From an uncultured Hyphomonadaceae bacterium (lineage in GTDB: Bacteria; Pseudomonadota; Alphaproteobacteria; Caulobacterales; Hyphomonadaceae): a stretch of DNA of 17,857 bases. Below the pieces are notes generated by a model. It saw nothing but the letters and a program-made list of their open reading frames with translations, was not told the origin of the DNA and searched no databases. The translations under genes and the position numbers were made by a program. The stretch lies in contig CALLCD010000094.1 in assembly GCA_938049795.1 (NCBI GenBank), positions 1 through 17,857 on the forward strand, read 5' to 3'. This document shows, one piece after another, positions 1 through 6,673 of the stretch; the stretch's first letter is position 1, and each line of letters opens with the position of its first letter.

Positions 1-524
1 ACAATCATGGTGATGAAAAACACGCCGACATAGACGCACAGATCGAGGATTTTCATCACCACTTCGCGCACCGCCAGCGCGGTCTGCATCAGCTTTGCGC
101 CGACCCGTCCGGCATATTCATTGGCGTAGAACTCGGTCGATTGGCCGAGCAGATAGCGGTGCATCCGCCAGCGCGCGCTCATGGGTAGGTTCCCGAGCAT
201 GACCTGATGGACAATCAGCCCCCAGAGGAAATGGGCAATGGGCAGGATGAGGAAGGACGCGACTGCCATGAGCACGAGCTTTGTGCCATGCGTGTCGAGA
301 AATTGGGCGGGCTCGGTATTGGCAAGCCAATCGACCAGCAGTCCCATAAAGCCGAACAATAACACTTCGCCAACAGCAATCAGGGCCGACAATATCGTCA
401 TCGCGATCAGCCAGGGTTTCGCATCGCGCACATAGTGGAGCACGAACCGGGCAAGCCCTTTGGGCGGCTCGCCATGGCGCGTCTCTGGAAACGGCTCCAT
501 TCTGCGTTCGAAAAAACCAAACAT
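1..524 (-). CDS. ABC exporter, N-terminal transmembrane domain (partial)
   Basis: This is the first 174 residues of a type I ABC exporter of the fused permease/ATPase (MdlB/MsbA-like) kind; the rest, including the ATP-binding domain, lies beyond the left edge. The protein opens with MFGFFERRMEPFP, which resembles the short N-terminus I recall for alphaproteobacterial members. Hydrophobic helices follow at about residues 38-68 and 84-112, and a third begins near 155. Between the second and third lies the conserved cytoplasmic stretch with FYANEYAGRVGAKLMQT, typical of the elbow/coupling region. Substrate is unknown. I chose the ATG at 524; an in-frame ATG at 530 and another at 581 would add 2 or 19 residues that do not look like the family, and none has a clear ribosome binding site. 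It is divergent from the extensin-like gene with under 100 bases between starts. The family call is firm; the substrate cannot be inferred. Confidence 0.82.
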   Translation of the reverse strand, partial: MFGFFERRMEPFPETRHGEPPKGLARFVLHYVRDAKPWLIAMTILSALIAVGEVLLFGFMGLLVDWLANTEPAQFLDTHGTKLVLMAVASFLILPIAHFLWGLIVHQVMLGNLPMSARWRMHRYLLGQSTEFYANEYAGRVGAKLMQTALAVREVVMKILDLCVYVGVFFITMI

Positions 525-616
525 GGTCATGCTATGCCATGCCGAGGCGTGTGGCTCAATCAGAATGCGGGTGTGATCCATGCCGCCACTGACACGCCGG
601 TCCGGCCCGAGTGGCG

Positions 617-1348
617 ATGTCTGACGCTTTGCGGTATAAAGACAAGATGAGGGGTCTGCGATTTTTTGGAGCGCGCTGGCGGCTTTTGCTTGGCCTTGTT
701 GGGCTTGGGGCAGGGGCCTGGGCGTTTCATACCTATGCGCCGCCCCAGCATAATCCGTTTCGGCCTTTGTCGCTGGAAGATCCAATTGGCTTTGCGACCT
801 TTGATAAGCTGACAGACCTCAAATATGAGCCAAGCACTTGTTTTGCCGCTTTGGAGGCTGCCGCTGTGGTGCACACGACGCTTCTGGACAGTGTGACAGG
901 TGAGGGGTGCGGGTTCGAGAATGCGCTGCAGACGCGCCAGGTGCTCACCCCGCTCAATGACGCGTTGAGCATGTCCTGCCCGCTCGCCGCGTCGCTCTAT
1001 ATCTGGGAGCAAGCCTCCGCCAGACCGCTGGCCGAGGACATGTTCGGCAGCCCGCTTGTCCGGCTTGAAACCTATGGCACTTATTCTTGTCGCAATATTG
1101 CCGGCAGCCAGCAACGCTCCGAACATGCCACTGCGAACGCCATCGACATTGCGGGCTTTCGTTTGGCGGATGGGCGGTTGATCTCGGTGGCCGAGGATTG
1201 GGGTGCCCGTTCACCTGAAGGGCGCTATCTTAAGCGCGTCCACAAAGCGGCGTGCAAATTGTTCTCGGTTACTTTGGGGCCGGACTATAATGCCGCCCAT
1301 GCCGACCATTTCCACTTTGATTTCGGCTCGGGCGGGTCTTGCCGATAG
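617..1348 (+). CDS. Extensin-like protein, membrane-anchored
   Basis: The protein has an N-terminal basic stretch, one hydrophobic segment (LLLGLVGLGAGAWAF) that would anchor or export it, and then an extensin-like C-terminal domain (Pfam Extensin-like_C). Family hallmarks are visible: SEHATANAIDIAGF in the middle and HADHFHFDFG near the end, a His/Asp/His arrangement resembling the zinc site of LAS/M15 peptidoglycan peptidases, and six cysteines (STC, GCGF, MSC, YSC, AAC, GSC) that could form three disulfides in the periplasm. A cell-wall role is inferred from this resemblance, not shown. The start is uncertain: GTG at 611, ATG at 617 (GAG five bases upstream) and ATG at 647 (just before the membrane segment) are all in frame. 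The stop lies 6 bases from the convergent cysS stop. Confidence 0.85.
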   Translation: MSDALRYKDKMRGLRFFGARWRLLLGLVGLGAGAWAFHTYAPPQHNPFRPLSLEDPIGFATFDKLTDLKYEPSTCFAALEAAAVVHTTLLDSVTGEGCGFENALQTRQVLTPLNDALSMSCPLAASLYIWEQASARPLAEDMFGSPLVRLETYGTYSCRNIAGSQQRSEHATANAIDIAGFRLADGRLISVAEDWGARSPEGRYLKRVHKAACKLFSVTLGPDYNAAHADHFHFDFGSGGSCR

Positions 1349-1365
1349 AGGGCGCTAGACCCGTC
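1331..1365. terminator. Inverted repeat shared by convergent gene ends
   Basis: CGGGTCT at 1333-1339 and AGACCCG at 1357-1363 form a 7-bp perfect stem, extendable by one G-U and one G-C pair, with a 17-base loop. It spans the stop codons of both the extensin-like gene and cysS, so it could act on both transcripts. There is no T-tract on either side, so it is not a textbook intrinsic terminator. Low confidence. Confidence 0.3.
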
Positions 1366-2740
1366 GCCAGCTTGCCCCCTCGGCGCTGTCCATAATCTCG
1401 ATGCCTTCGGCTTTGAGGGTGTCACGGATGCGGTCGCTCTCGGCCCAGTCTTTTGCGGCGCGGGCGGCATTGCGCGCCTCGACCAGCGCGTCGATCCGGG
1501 CATTGTCATCGGTGTCCTCGCCCTTCGCCCAGTCTGCGGGTGCGGATTGGAGTAGGCCGAGCAGATGACCCGCCGCGAGGAGATTGGCTTTCGCTGTGGC
1601 CATGTCTTTGTTGTCTCCAGCTTGGGCGGCTGCGTTGGCCTCTCCGGCAAGTTTCGACAAAGCGGCAAGCGCTATCGGGGTGTTCAGATCATCGCCGAGC
1701 GCATCAAGCACAGTGTGGTCGCTCGCCTTCACATTAGCCGCCTCCCACACCCGCCCGAGCGCGCCGTAAATCCGGTCGAGCGTGGTCTTGGCCTGAGCCA
1801 GCAACTCGTCGGTCCAGTCGAGCGGCATCCGGTAATGACCAGACAGAAGCGCAAAGCGGATCACTTCGCCATGCCAATCTTCGAGCAAGTCTTTGAGCAA
1901 CACGACATTGCCGAGTGATTTCGACATTTTCTCGCCGGACATGTCGAGGAAGCCATTGTGCATCCAGAAACGGGCCATTGGTGCGCCGTGGGCACATTCG
2001 CTTTGGGCGATCTCGTTTTCATGATGGGGGAATTGCAAATCCACACCGCCGCCATGAATGTCGATTGTGGTGCCAAGCTGGGCGGCGGCCATCGCCGAGC
2101 ACTCAATGTGCCAGCCCGGGCGTCCTTTGCCCCAGGGACTGTCCCAGATCGCGTCTTCAGGCTCGTCGGGTTTGGCAAATTTCCAGAGCGCGAAATCGGC
2201 CGGATCGCGTTTCTCCTCCGAGACATCGACCCGCGCGCCCGCTTCATTGTCTTCCTGCTTGCGGCCAGACAAGGCACCATAATTTTCCATGCCCGGCACA
2301 TGGAACCAGACCCCTGATGCGCCGGTATAGGCGTGGCCCTTTTCGATCAGCGCCGCAGTGATCTCGATCATCTCGCTAATGTGAGCGGTCGCCCAAGGCT
2401 CTATGGTGGGGGGCAGGGCGTTGATCGCGCCCGCTTCGGCATTGTAGATGTCGGCATATGTCTGCGTCAGGGTTTTGATGGTGAGATTTTCCGCCTGTGC
2501 CCGCGCGATGATCTTGTCTTCAATATCGGTGATGTTGCGCGCATAGACGACATTGGCCTCGCCATAGGTCGCGCGTAGCAGACGGAACAAAGTGTCAAAC
2601 ACAATGACCGGCCGGAAATTGCCGATATGGGCGTGATTATAGACCGTCGGCCCGCAGACATAGAGCGTCACGCGTGCGGGGTCGGCGGGGGTAAAATCCT
2701 GCTTTTCGCGGTGGAGTGTGTTGTAGAGACGTAGCGTCAA
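1355..2740 (-). CDS. cysS: Cysteine--tRNA ligase
   Basis: Class I aminoacyl-tRNA synthetase that activates cysteine with ATP and charges tRNA-Cys in the cytoplasm. Numbered from the chosen start, the sequence shows the HIGN signature (about residues 38-41), the KMSKS loop in GEKMSKSLGN (about 271-275), and the zinc ligand set: Cys in YVCGPT (about 29), Cys in HIECSA (about 214), and His/Glu in PHHENE (about 239-241). The full length of 461 residues is normal for the family. I set the start at the TTG at 2740, which gives MTLRLYNTL and has AAAGGG six bases upstream. The longer frame begins at another TTG (2758) but has no ribosome binding site and adds six residues absent from typical CysS. 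It is divergent from folE. Confidence 0.96.
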   Translation of the reverse strand: MTLRLYNTLHREKQDFTPADPARVTLYVCGPTVYNHAHIGNFRPVIVFDTLFRLLRATYGEANVVYARNITDIEDKIIARAQAENLTIKTLTQTYADIYNAEAGAINALPPTIEPWATAHISEMIEITAALIEKGHAYTGASGVWFHVPGMENYGALSGRKQEDNEAGARVDVSEEKRDPADFALWKFAKPDEPEDAIWDSPWGKGRPGWHIECSAMAAAQLGTTIDIHGGGVDLQFPHHENEIAQSECAHGAPMARFWMHNGFLDMSGEKMSKSLGNVVLLKDLLEDWHGEVIRFALLSGHYRMPLDWTDELLAQAKTTLDRIYGALGRVWEAANVKASDHTVLDALGDDLNTPIALAALSKLAGEANAAAQAGDNKDMATAKANLLAAGHLLGLLQSAPADWAKGEDTDDNARIDALVEARNAARAAKDWAESDRIRDTLKAEGIEIMDSAEGASWRRV

Positions 2741-2807
2741 GAGAGGAACCCTTTGCAAGTAAGTACGGGGTTTTGGCCCAATTGTACGATTTTGTCATGG
2801 GAAAAAG

Positions 2808-2838
2808 TTGGACGCGACGACCCTGTTTCCTATATAAT
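2808..2838 (+). promoter_or_regulatory. Sigma70-type promoter for folE
   Basis: TTGGAC at 2808-2813 and the AT-rich block TATATAAT at 2831-2838 give a -35/-10 pair, with spacing 17 if TATATA is used and 19 if TATAAT is used. The expected transcript start near 2845 falls just before the structured leader at 2851-2910, which supports the assignment. Confidence 0.6.
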
Positions 2839-2850
2839 GACGGTATAGCC

Positions 2851-2965
2851 CTGAGGGTATTCACTCGGGCGGGCGTTAAGTCCGGGCGATATGCGGGATG
2901 GGGGATACCCCAAAAGCGACGCCTCGGCTCGACCCTCGTCCCTCAGCATTTAGAAAGCTCCCCAT
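2851..2965 (+). promoter_or_regulatory. folE leader RNA, candidate THF-II riboswitch
   Basis: Between the promoter and the folE ATG lies a compact foldable element. Outer stem P1 pairs GGGTAT (2855-2860) with ATACCC (2905-2910) and continues inward through T2861-G2904 and C2862-G2903, giving 8 bp. Inside it, TCG (2865-2867) can pair with CGA (2887-2889), and GGGC (2871-2874) with GTCC (2880-2883) closing a GTTAA loop. G-rich unpaired strands separate the stems. The folE motif, later validated as the second class of tetrahydrofolate riboswitch (THF-II), is known from alphaproteobacterial folE leaders, and the position, size and layout fit it. I assign the class from context and fold, not from a covariance-model match. 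The rest of the leader (2911-2965) may be the expression platform; the only visible Shine-Dalgarno-like bases are AGAAAG at 2952-2957, which is weak. Confidence 0.6.
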
Positions 2966-3580
2966 ATGGATGCGGTAACGAAGAAGACAGACATTGTGCG
3001 CGCTGATCCCGCCAAAAAGCCAACACGGGAGGAAGCCGAAGACGCTGTGCGCACGCTGCTCGCATGGGCCGGAGATGACCCCTCGCGCGAGGGCCTGCTC
3101 GACACGCCAAAGCGCGTGGTCAAAGCCTATGAGGAATGGTTTAACGGCTATAATGAAGACCCGGTGACTTATCTCTCGCGCACCTTCGATGATGTGCAGG
3201 GCTATGATGATATTGTCATGCTGCGCGAGATTGATGTCGAAAGCCATTGCGAGCACCATATGGCGCCCTTTCTCGGTAAGGCCTATGTCGCCTATATGCC
3301 GACGCAAGCCGTGGTCGGGATTTCAAAACTTGCCCGCGTGGTGGAGATTTTCGCCAAGCGCCTGCAAACCCAAGAGACGATGACCTCGCAAATTTGCGAC
3401 GCGATCACCGAAAGCCTTGCGCCCGCTGGCTGCGCGGTGCTGATTGATGCGGTCCACCAGTGCATGACGACGCGCGGTGTGCATCATCCGAACGTCTCGA
3501 CGATCACAACGCAATTCACCGGCGTGTTCAAAACCGACAAGGATATGCGCGACAGGTTCCTGCGCTTGGCGGGGAAGTAG
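2966..3580 (+). CDS. folE: GTP cyclohydrolase I
   Basis: It converts GTP to 7,8-dihydroneopterin triphosphate, the first step of tetrahydrofolate (and queuosine precursor) synthesis, as a cytoplasmic toroidal homodecamer. The 204-residue length is normal for the type IA family. Zinc ligands are present: Cys95 and His98 in ESHCEHHMAPF, and Cys166 in HQCMTTRGV. The GISKLARVVE segment (about 118-127) and the closing FLRL motif are also typical. The start ATG at 2966 is the only good candidate and has a weak ribosome binding site, consistent with control through the structured leader. It stands alone: cysS is divergent upstream and the next gene downstream has different base composition. Confidence 0.97.
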   Translation: MDAVTKKTDIVRADPAKKPTREEAEDAVRTLLAWAGDDPSREGLLDTPKRVVKAYEEWFNGYNEDPVTYLSRTFDDVQGYDDIVMLREIDVESHCEHHMAPFLGKAYVAYMPTQAVVGISKLARVVEIFAKRLQTQETMTSQICDAITESLAPAGCAVLIDAVHQCMTTRGVHHPNVSTITTQFTGVFKTDKDMRDRFLRLAGK

Positions 3581-3704
3581 GCCACCGGCGTCTGGCTTGG
3601 GCTTGATGCACTGTCCGGAAATTTCGGGATGGGCGCTTATGCTGATTATGCGCCTGCCTCCTAAACCTATTGGCAATCTTCATTCTATATCATTGGGCTG
3701 AGCC

Positions 3705-4742
3705 ATGTTGGGGATCTCAGTGAACGCGTTTATTCAGTCCTTCGGAAGCTATTTGCAATTTGTTGCTGAATTTTTCTTGCGCTTTACGAATCCTGCTGAC
3801 CGGCTGTTCTTTGTTTTCCCACTGACGTCCGGATTGGCTGCGTTTCTTGTTTTCTATTATGGGAACAAAGCAGGGTCGTTCCGTGCCTTCTTGTTCCCAA
3901 AACAGGTCTGGTCCAATCCGACGGCTTGGCTTGATGTGAGGTACTTCTTTTTCCACGGCCTGATCGGGCACTTCCTGCTGAAAGGCATTGGCCTGATGTT
4001 CCTGGCAAGTGGGCTTTATTGGAGCGCTGGCATAGAGCCGGGGACCGAGGTTGCATCCGCTTCAATGTACTCAACGAGTTTAAGCCTTGTTATTGCAATC
4101 GTGTTCTTTTTTGTCCTTGCTTTGGTGAGTGATTTTGTCGGATTTGCTCTGCACTACCTTCAGCACAAAGTGCCGTTTCTCTGGCAATTCCACAAAGTCC
4201 ATCACGCGGGTGAGGTTATGCATCCGCTGTCTAACTTTCGTGAACATCCGGTCGATAACCTCCTCTATGCAGTGTTTATCCAATTCATAACGGGCATAAG
4301 TGTTGGGCTGATGTTGCGGGTTTTTGGGTATATGCCGTCAGTGCTACAGATATTGGGCGTCTCTGTTTTGAGCCTTATGTTTAACCTTGTTGCATACCAT
4401 TTGCGTCATTCGCATATCTGGTTGAGGTGGCCCGGGGTCTGGTCAAAGGTTTTCCCGAGCCCCGCCCATCATCAAGTCCATCATAGCCGTCACCCTGATC
4501 ATCTGGACAAGAATTTTGCCTTCAGGTTTCCGATCTGGGATGTGATATTCGGGACTTATGTCATGCCCGAAGATAACCGTGATATCGAGTTTGGAATCGT
4601 TGAGGATGCTTCGGACCTAAATTCCTGCGTTAATCTGTATCTTGTTCCCTTCAGGGATGCATGGCGGGTTCTTAAAAAGGACCAAGACCAGGAAGAGACA
4701 GCCACGAAGCCGTCCGCGTCATCATCGCTACCGGTTAAGTGA
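3705..4742 (+). CDS. Sterol desaturase / fatty acid hydroxylase family membrane protein
   Basis: An integral membrane di-iron enzyme of the fatty acid hydroxylase superfamily (PF04116), which hydroxylates or desaturates sterols, carotenoids or acyl lipids. The eight-plus-histidine signature is visible: HYLQH (150-154), HKVHH (163-167), HLRHSH (232-237) and HHQVHH (255-260). Several membrane helices surround these (roughly 35-52, 83-105, 124-150, 186-204 and 213-231). The last 20 residues are polar and low complexity. Substrate cannot be told from sequence. The ATG at 3705 is used; a GTG at 3720 with GGGGA upstream is an alternative. Base composition differs from neighbours: I counted 31/60 GC at 3961-4020 and 23/60 at 4081-4140, against 38/60 at 3001-3060 in folE, suggesting a later arrival. 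No clear promoter or terminator was found in 3581-3704. Confidence 0.85.
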   Translation: MLGISVNAFIQSFGSYLQFVAEFFLRFTNPADRLFFVFPLTSGLAAFLVFYYGNKAGSFRAFLFPKQVWSNPTAWLDVRYFFFHGLIGHFLLKGIGLMFLASGLYWSAGIEPGTEVASASMYSTSLSLVIAIVFFFVLALVSDFVGFALHYLQHKVPFLWQFHKVHHAGEVMHPLSNFREHPVDNLLYAVFIQFITGISVGLMLRVFGYMPSVLQILGVSVLSLMFNLVAYHLRHSHIWLRWPGVWSKVFPSPAHHQVHHSRHPDHLDKNFAFRFPIWDVIFGTYVMPEDNRDIEFGIVEDASDLNSCVNLYLVPFRDAWRVLKKDQDQEETATKPSASSSLPVK

Positions 4743-4805
4743 AAATCGGGGAAATCGGATCGCCGAGGCTTTGTCCAGCCCTTCAATCTGTCATTTCTGT
4801 GACGT

Positions 4806-5792
4806 TCAAGCCCCGCCCGGGATGACGCGGTCGGGTGGCAAATGTCCGTCTGCGTATGTCTTGATATTGATGATGACTTTCTCACCCATTTCGACGCGGC
4901 CCTCAATCGTGGCCGAGCCCATATGCGGCAAGAGCACCGTGTTTGGCATGCCGATCAGTTTCTGGTTTACCGCAGGTTCGCGCTCGAACACATCCAGCCC
5001 TGCGCCCGCGATCCGGCCTTCTTCGAGGGCGCGGGCGAGGGCGGCTTCGTCGATGACCTCCCCGCGTGAGGTGTTGATGATATAGCTTTCCGGCTTCATC
5101 AGGCCGAGCCGGCGCGTGTTCAGCAAATGGAAGGTTGCGGGCGTATGCGGACAATTGACCGAAACAATATCCATCCGGCCGAGCATCTGGTCGAGACTGT
5201 CCCAATAGGTCGCCCCGAGCGCTTCTTCGATGCGGGGGCTGACCGGATTGCGGTTATGATAATGAACCTGAAGGCCAAAGGCTTGCGCGCGGCGGGCGAC
5301 CGCTTGTCCGATCCGGCCCATGCCGATAATGCCGAGCCGTTTTCCAGCGATCCGGCGGCCCATCATCCAGGTCGGTGACCAGCCGACAAATTCGCCAGCT
5401 TCCATTGCCATACGGCCTTCGGTCAAGCGGCGCGGCACGGCGAGGATCAGCGCCATCGTAATGTCGGCGGTGTCATCGGTTAAAACGCCGGGCGTGTTGG
5501 TGACGGCGATGCCGCGCTGGGCGGCGCTGTCCACGTCGATATTGTCTGTGCCTGCGCCAAATTGGGCGATCAGTTTGAGCTGGTCACCGGCGCGGGCGAG
5601 GAGGCGGGCGTCAATCTGGTCGGTCACCGTCGGCACCAGAACATCGGCTGTGGCGAGCGCTTCGGCCAGTTCTTCGGCGCTGAACGGGTGATCATCCTCG
5701 TTCAGACGCGCGTCGAACAATTCCTTCATGCGCAGCTCGACCGGCGCAGGCAGTTTCCGCGTTACGACAATTTTCAGTTTGCCAGATTGCAT
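4806..5792 (-). CDS. D-2-hydroxyacid dehydrogenase (glyoxylate/hydroxypyruvate reductase-like)
   Basis: A cytoplasmic NAD(P)-dependent oxidoreductase that interconverts 2-keto acids and D-2-hydroxyacids; the GyaR/GhrB glyoxylate-reductase branch is most likely. With the chosen start, the Rossmann motif GMGRIG is at 157-162, and the catalytic triad is Arg243 (NTSRGE), Glu272 (FEREP) and His290 (LLPHMGSA). The substrate-loop motif FGAGTDNID is at 78-86. After the second Rossmann strand comes HYHNR (177-181) instead of the acidic residue of NAD-specific enzymes, suggesting NADPH preference. The start at 5792 is fixed by AGGAGGG nine bases upstream; a longer open frame to 5861 has no such site and adds unlikely sequence. 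The 328-residue length is normal. It is divergent from the SH3-domain gene. Confidence 0.9.
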   Translation of the reverse strand: MQSGKLKIVVTRKLPAPVELRMKELFDARLNEDDHPFSAEELAEALATADVLVPTVTDQIDARLLARAGDQLKLIAQFGAGTDNIDVDSAAQRGIAVTNTPGVLTDDTADITMALILAVPRRLTEGRMAMEAGEFVGWSPTWMMGRRIAGKRLGIIGMGRIGQAVARRAQAFGLQVHYHNRNPVSPRIEEALGATYWDSLDQMLGRMDIVSVNCPHTPATFHLLNTRRLGLMKPESYIINTSRGEVIDEAALARALEEGRIAGAGLDVFEREPAVNQKLIGMPNTVLLPHMGSATIEGRVEMGEKVIINIKTYADGHLPPDRVIPGGA

Positions 5793-6038
5793 ATATCCAC
5801 GCCCTCCTAAGGCCCGTTCGCTTCGCATAGCAGAACTTGAAGCCCCCACCAATGGGGTCATTCAGTCTACGGGGCGATGTGTGTCTATGCAAATTGAGGG
5901 CCGTGGCCAATTCGTAATGATGGTGCCGCTTTTCGCGAGGGGGCGGTGCGCACCGTCCGCTTTTACATCCGATTCACGCCTCTTTGGTAAAACGGTTCGG
6001 TCAGTATCTTGTAAATTGTGTAGAGTTTGAGGTGTATT
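5793..6038. promoter_or_regulatory. Divergent intergenic region with 12-bp palindrome
   Basis: This 246-base gap should hold the promoters of both the dehydrogenase (minus) and the SH3 protein (plus). It contains a perfect 12-bp palindrome, CGGTGCGCACCG, at 5944-5955, and a small hairpin with CCCCA/TGGGG arms and a CCAA loop at 5844-5857 in the dehydrogenase leader. A weak minus-strand promoter is possible, with TTGCAT at 5892-5887 and TAGACT at 5869-5864 at 17-base spacing. No convincing plus-strand promoter was found; TATCTT at about 6005-6010 is the best -10 candidate. Confidence 0.4.
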
Positions 6039-6551
6039 ATGCGGTCTTTGGCGGCAAGTGTTGCGATATTGGGCTTGGGGTTGGGGGCGTCGAGCCTCGC
6101 GGTCGGACAGGAAATTCGGGAGCCGCAGCCGCAAAGGGTCAGCCAGTTCTCCGGAAAACCCGTGCCGCGCTTTGAAACCTTGCGCTATTCCGAGGTCAAC
6201 GGACGCGCCGGACCCAGCCTCGAACATCCGGTGCGCTGGCGCTATCAGCGCGAAGGCCTGCCGGTGCTGATCGTTAAGGAAAGTCAGGACTGGCGGCGGG
6301 TGCAAGACCCCGATGGCGACGAAGTGTGGATGCATGCGCGTATGTTGCGGTCCGGAAAAATCGGCATGACCCGCGGCGAGGTGAAGCTCTTTCAAACGGC
6401 CAGCCCGACCAGCCAGCCAATTGCCGCGCTTGAAGCGGGCGTCATGGTGACCTTGCTCGACCGATCTGGCGAATGGATCAGGGTCAGTGTTGACGGGCAT
6501 CGCGGCTGGGCTTTGCAAAGCGCGATTTGGGGCATCGCGCCGCAGCCATAG
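6039..6551 (+). CDS. Secreted SH3-domain protein
   Basis: A 170-residue protein with a clear Sec signal peptide (MRSLAASVAILGLGLGASS..., probable cleavage near AVG-Q at residue 23/24) and then two bacterial SH3-like modules (SH3_4/PF06347 type). The first covers about 48-102, with YSEVNGRAGPS and DEVWMHARML; the second about 106-165, with KLFQTASPTSQPIA and HRGWALQSAIWG. Such domains usually bind peptidoglycan or proteins in the periplasm; no catalytic domain is attached, so the role is unknown. The start ATG at 6039 is chosen because GAGGTG lies five bases upstream; the frame opens 12 bases earlier at a TTG. It is divergent from the hydroxyacid dehydrogenase and followed 122 bases later by fabA, which seems to have its own promoter. 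Confidence 0.85.
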   Translation: MRSLAASVAILGLGLGASSLAVGQEIREPQPQRVSQFSGKPVPRFETLRYSEVNGRAGPSLEHPVRWRYQREGLPVLIVKESQDWRRVQDPDGDEVWMHARMLRSGKIGMTRGEVKLFQTASPTSQPIAALEAGVMVTLLDRSGEWIRVSVDGHRGWALQSAIWGIAPQP

Positions 6552-6618
6552 TGGTATAGGGGCTGATTTCGGCCTCACAGCGCGCGCCCGCAATCTCGGC
6601 AATATTGCGCTTTGCCAG

Positions 6619-6648
6619 TTGACTTCGCGTCTCTGGCGGTTTGGATAC
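6619..6648 (+). promoter_or_regulatory. Putative fabA promoter
   Basis: TTGACT at 6619-6624 and GGATAC at 6643-6648 give a sigma70-like pair with 18-base spacing. A transcript starting near 6655 would leave a short leader with AAGGAG before the TTG start at 6674, consistent with that start. Two inverted repeats lie around it: perfect GCAATATTGC at 6599-6608, and GCGGT-N6-ACCGC at 6636-6651 covering the -10. Confidence 0.4.
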
Positions 6649-6673
6649 CGCTAGATTTTGCAAGGAGACTGAT

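Noticed and set aside
525..581. Longer ABC transporter start at ATG 581
   Set aside because: The 19 extra residues do not resemble the family N-terminus, whereas the product from 524 does; neither start has a good ribosome binding site.
3632..3654. GGCGC/GCGCC inverted repeat after folE as terminator
   Set aside because: Only a 5-bp stem with a 13-base loop and no T-run; too weak to call.
5862..6602. Minus-strand open frame of 246 codons over the SH3-domain gene and upstream gap
   Set aside because: The plus-strand gene has a signal peptide, SH3 motifs and a ribosome binding site; the antisense product has none of these and no recognisable domain.
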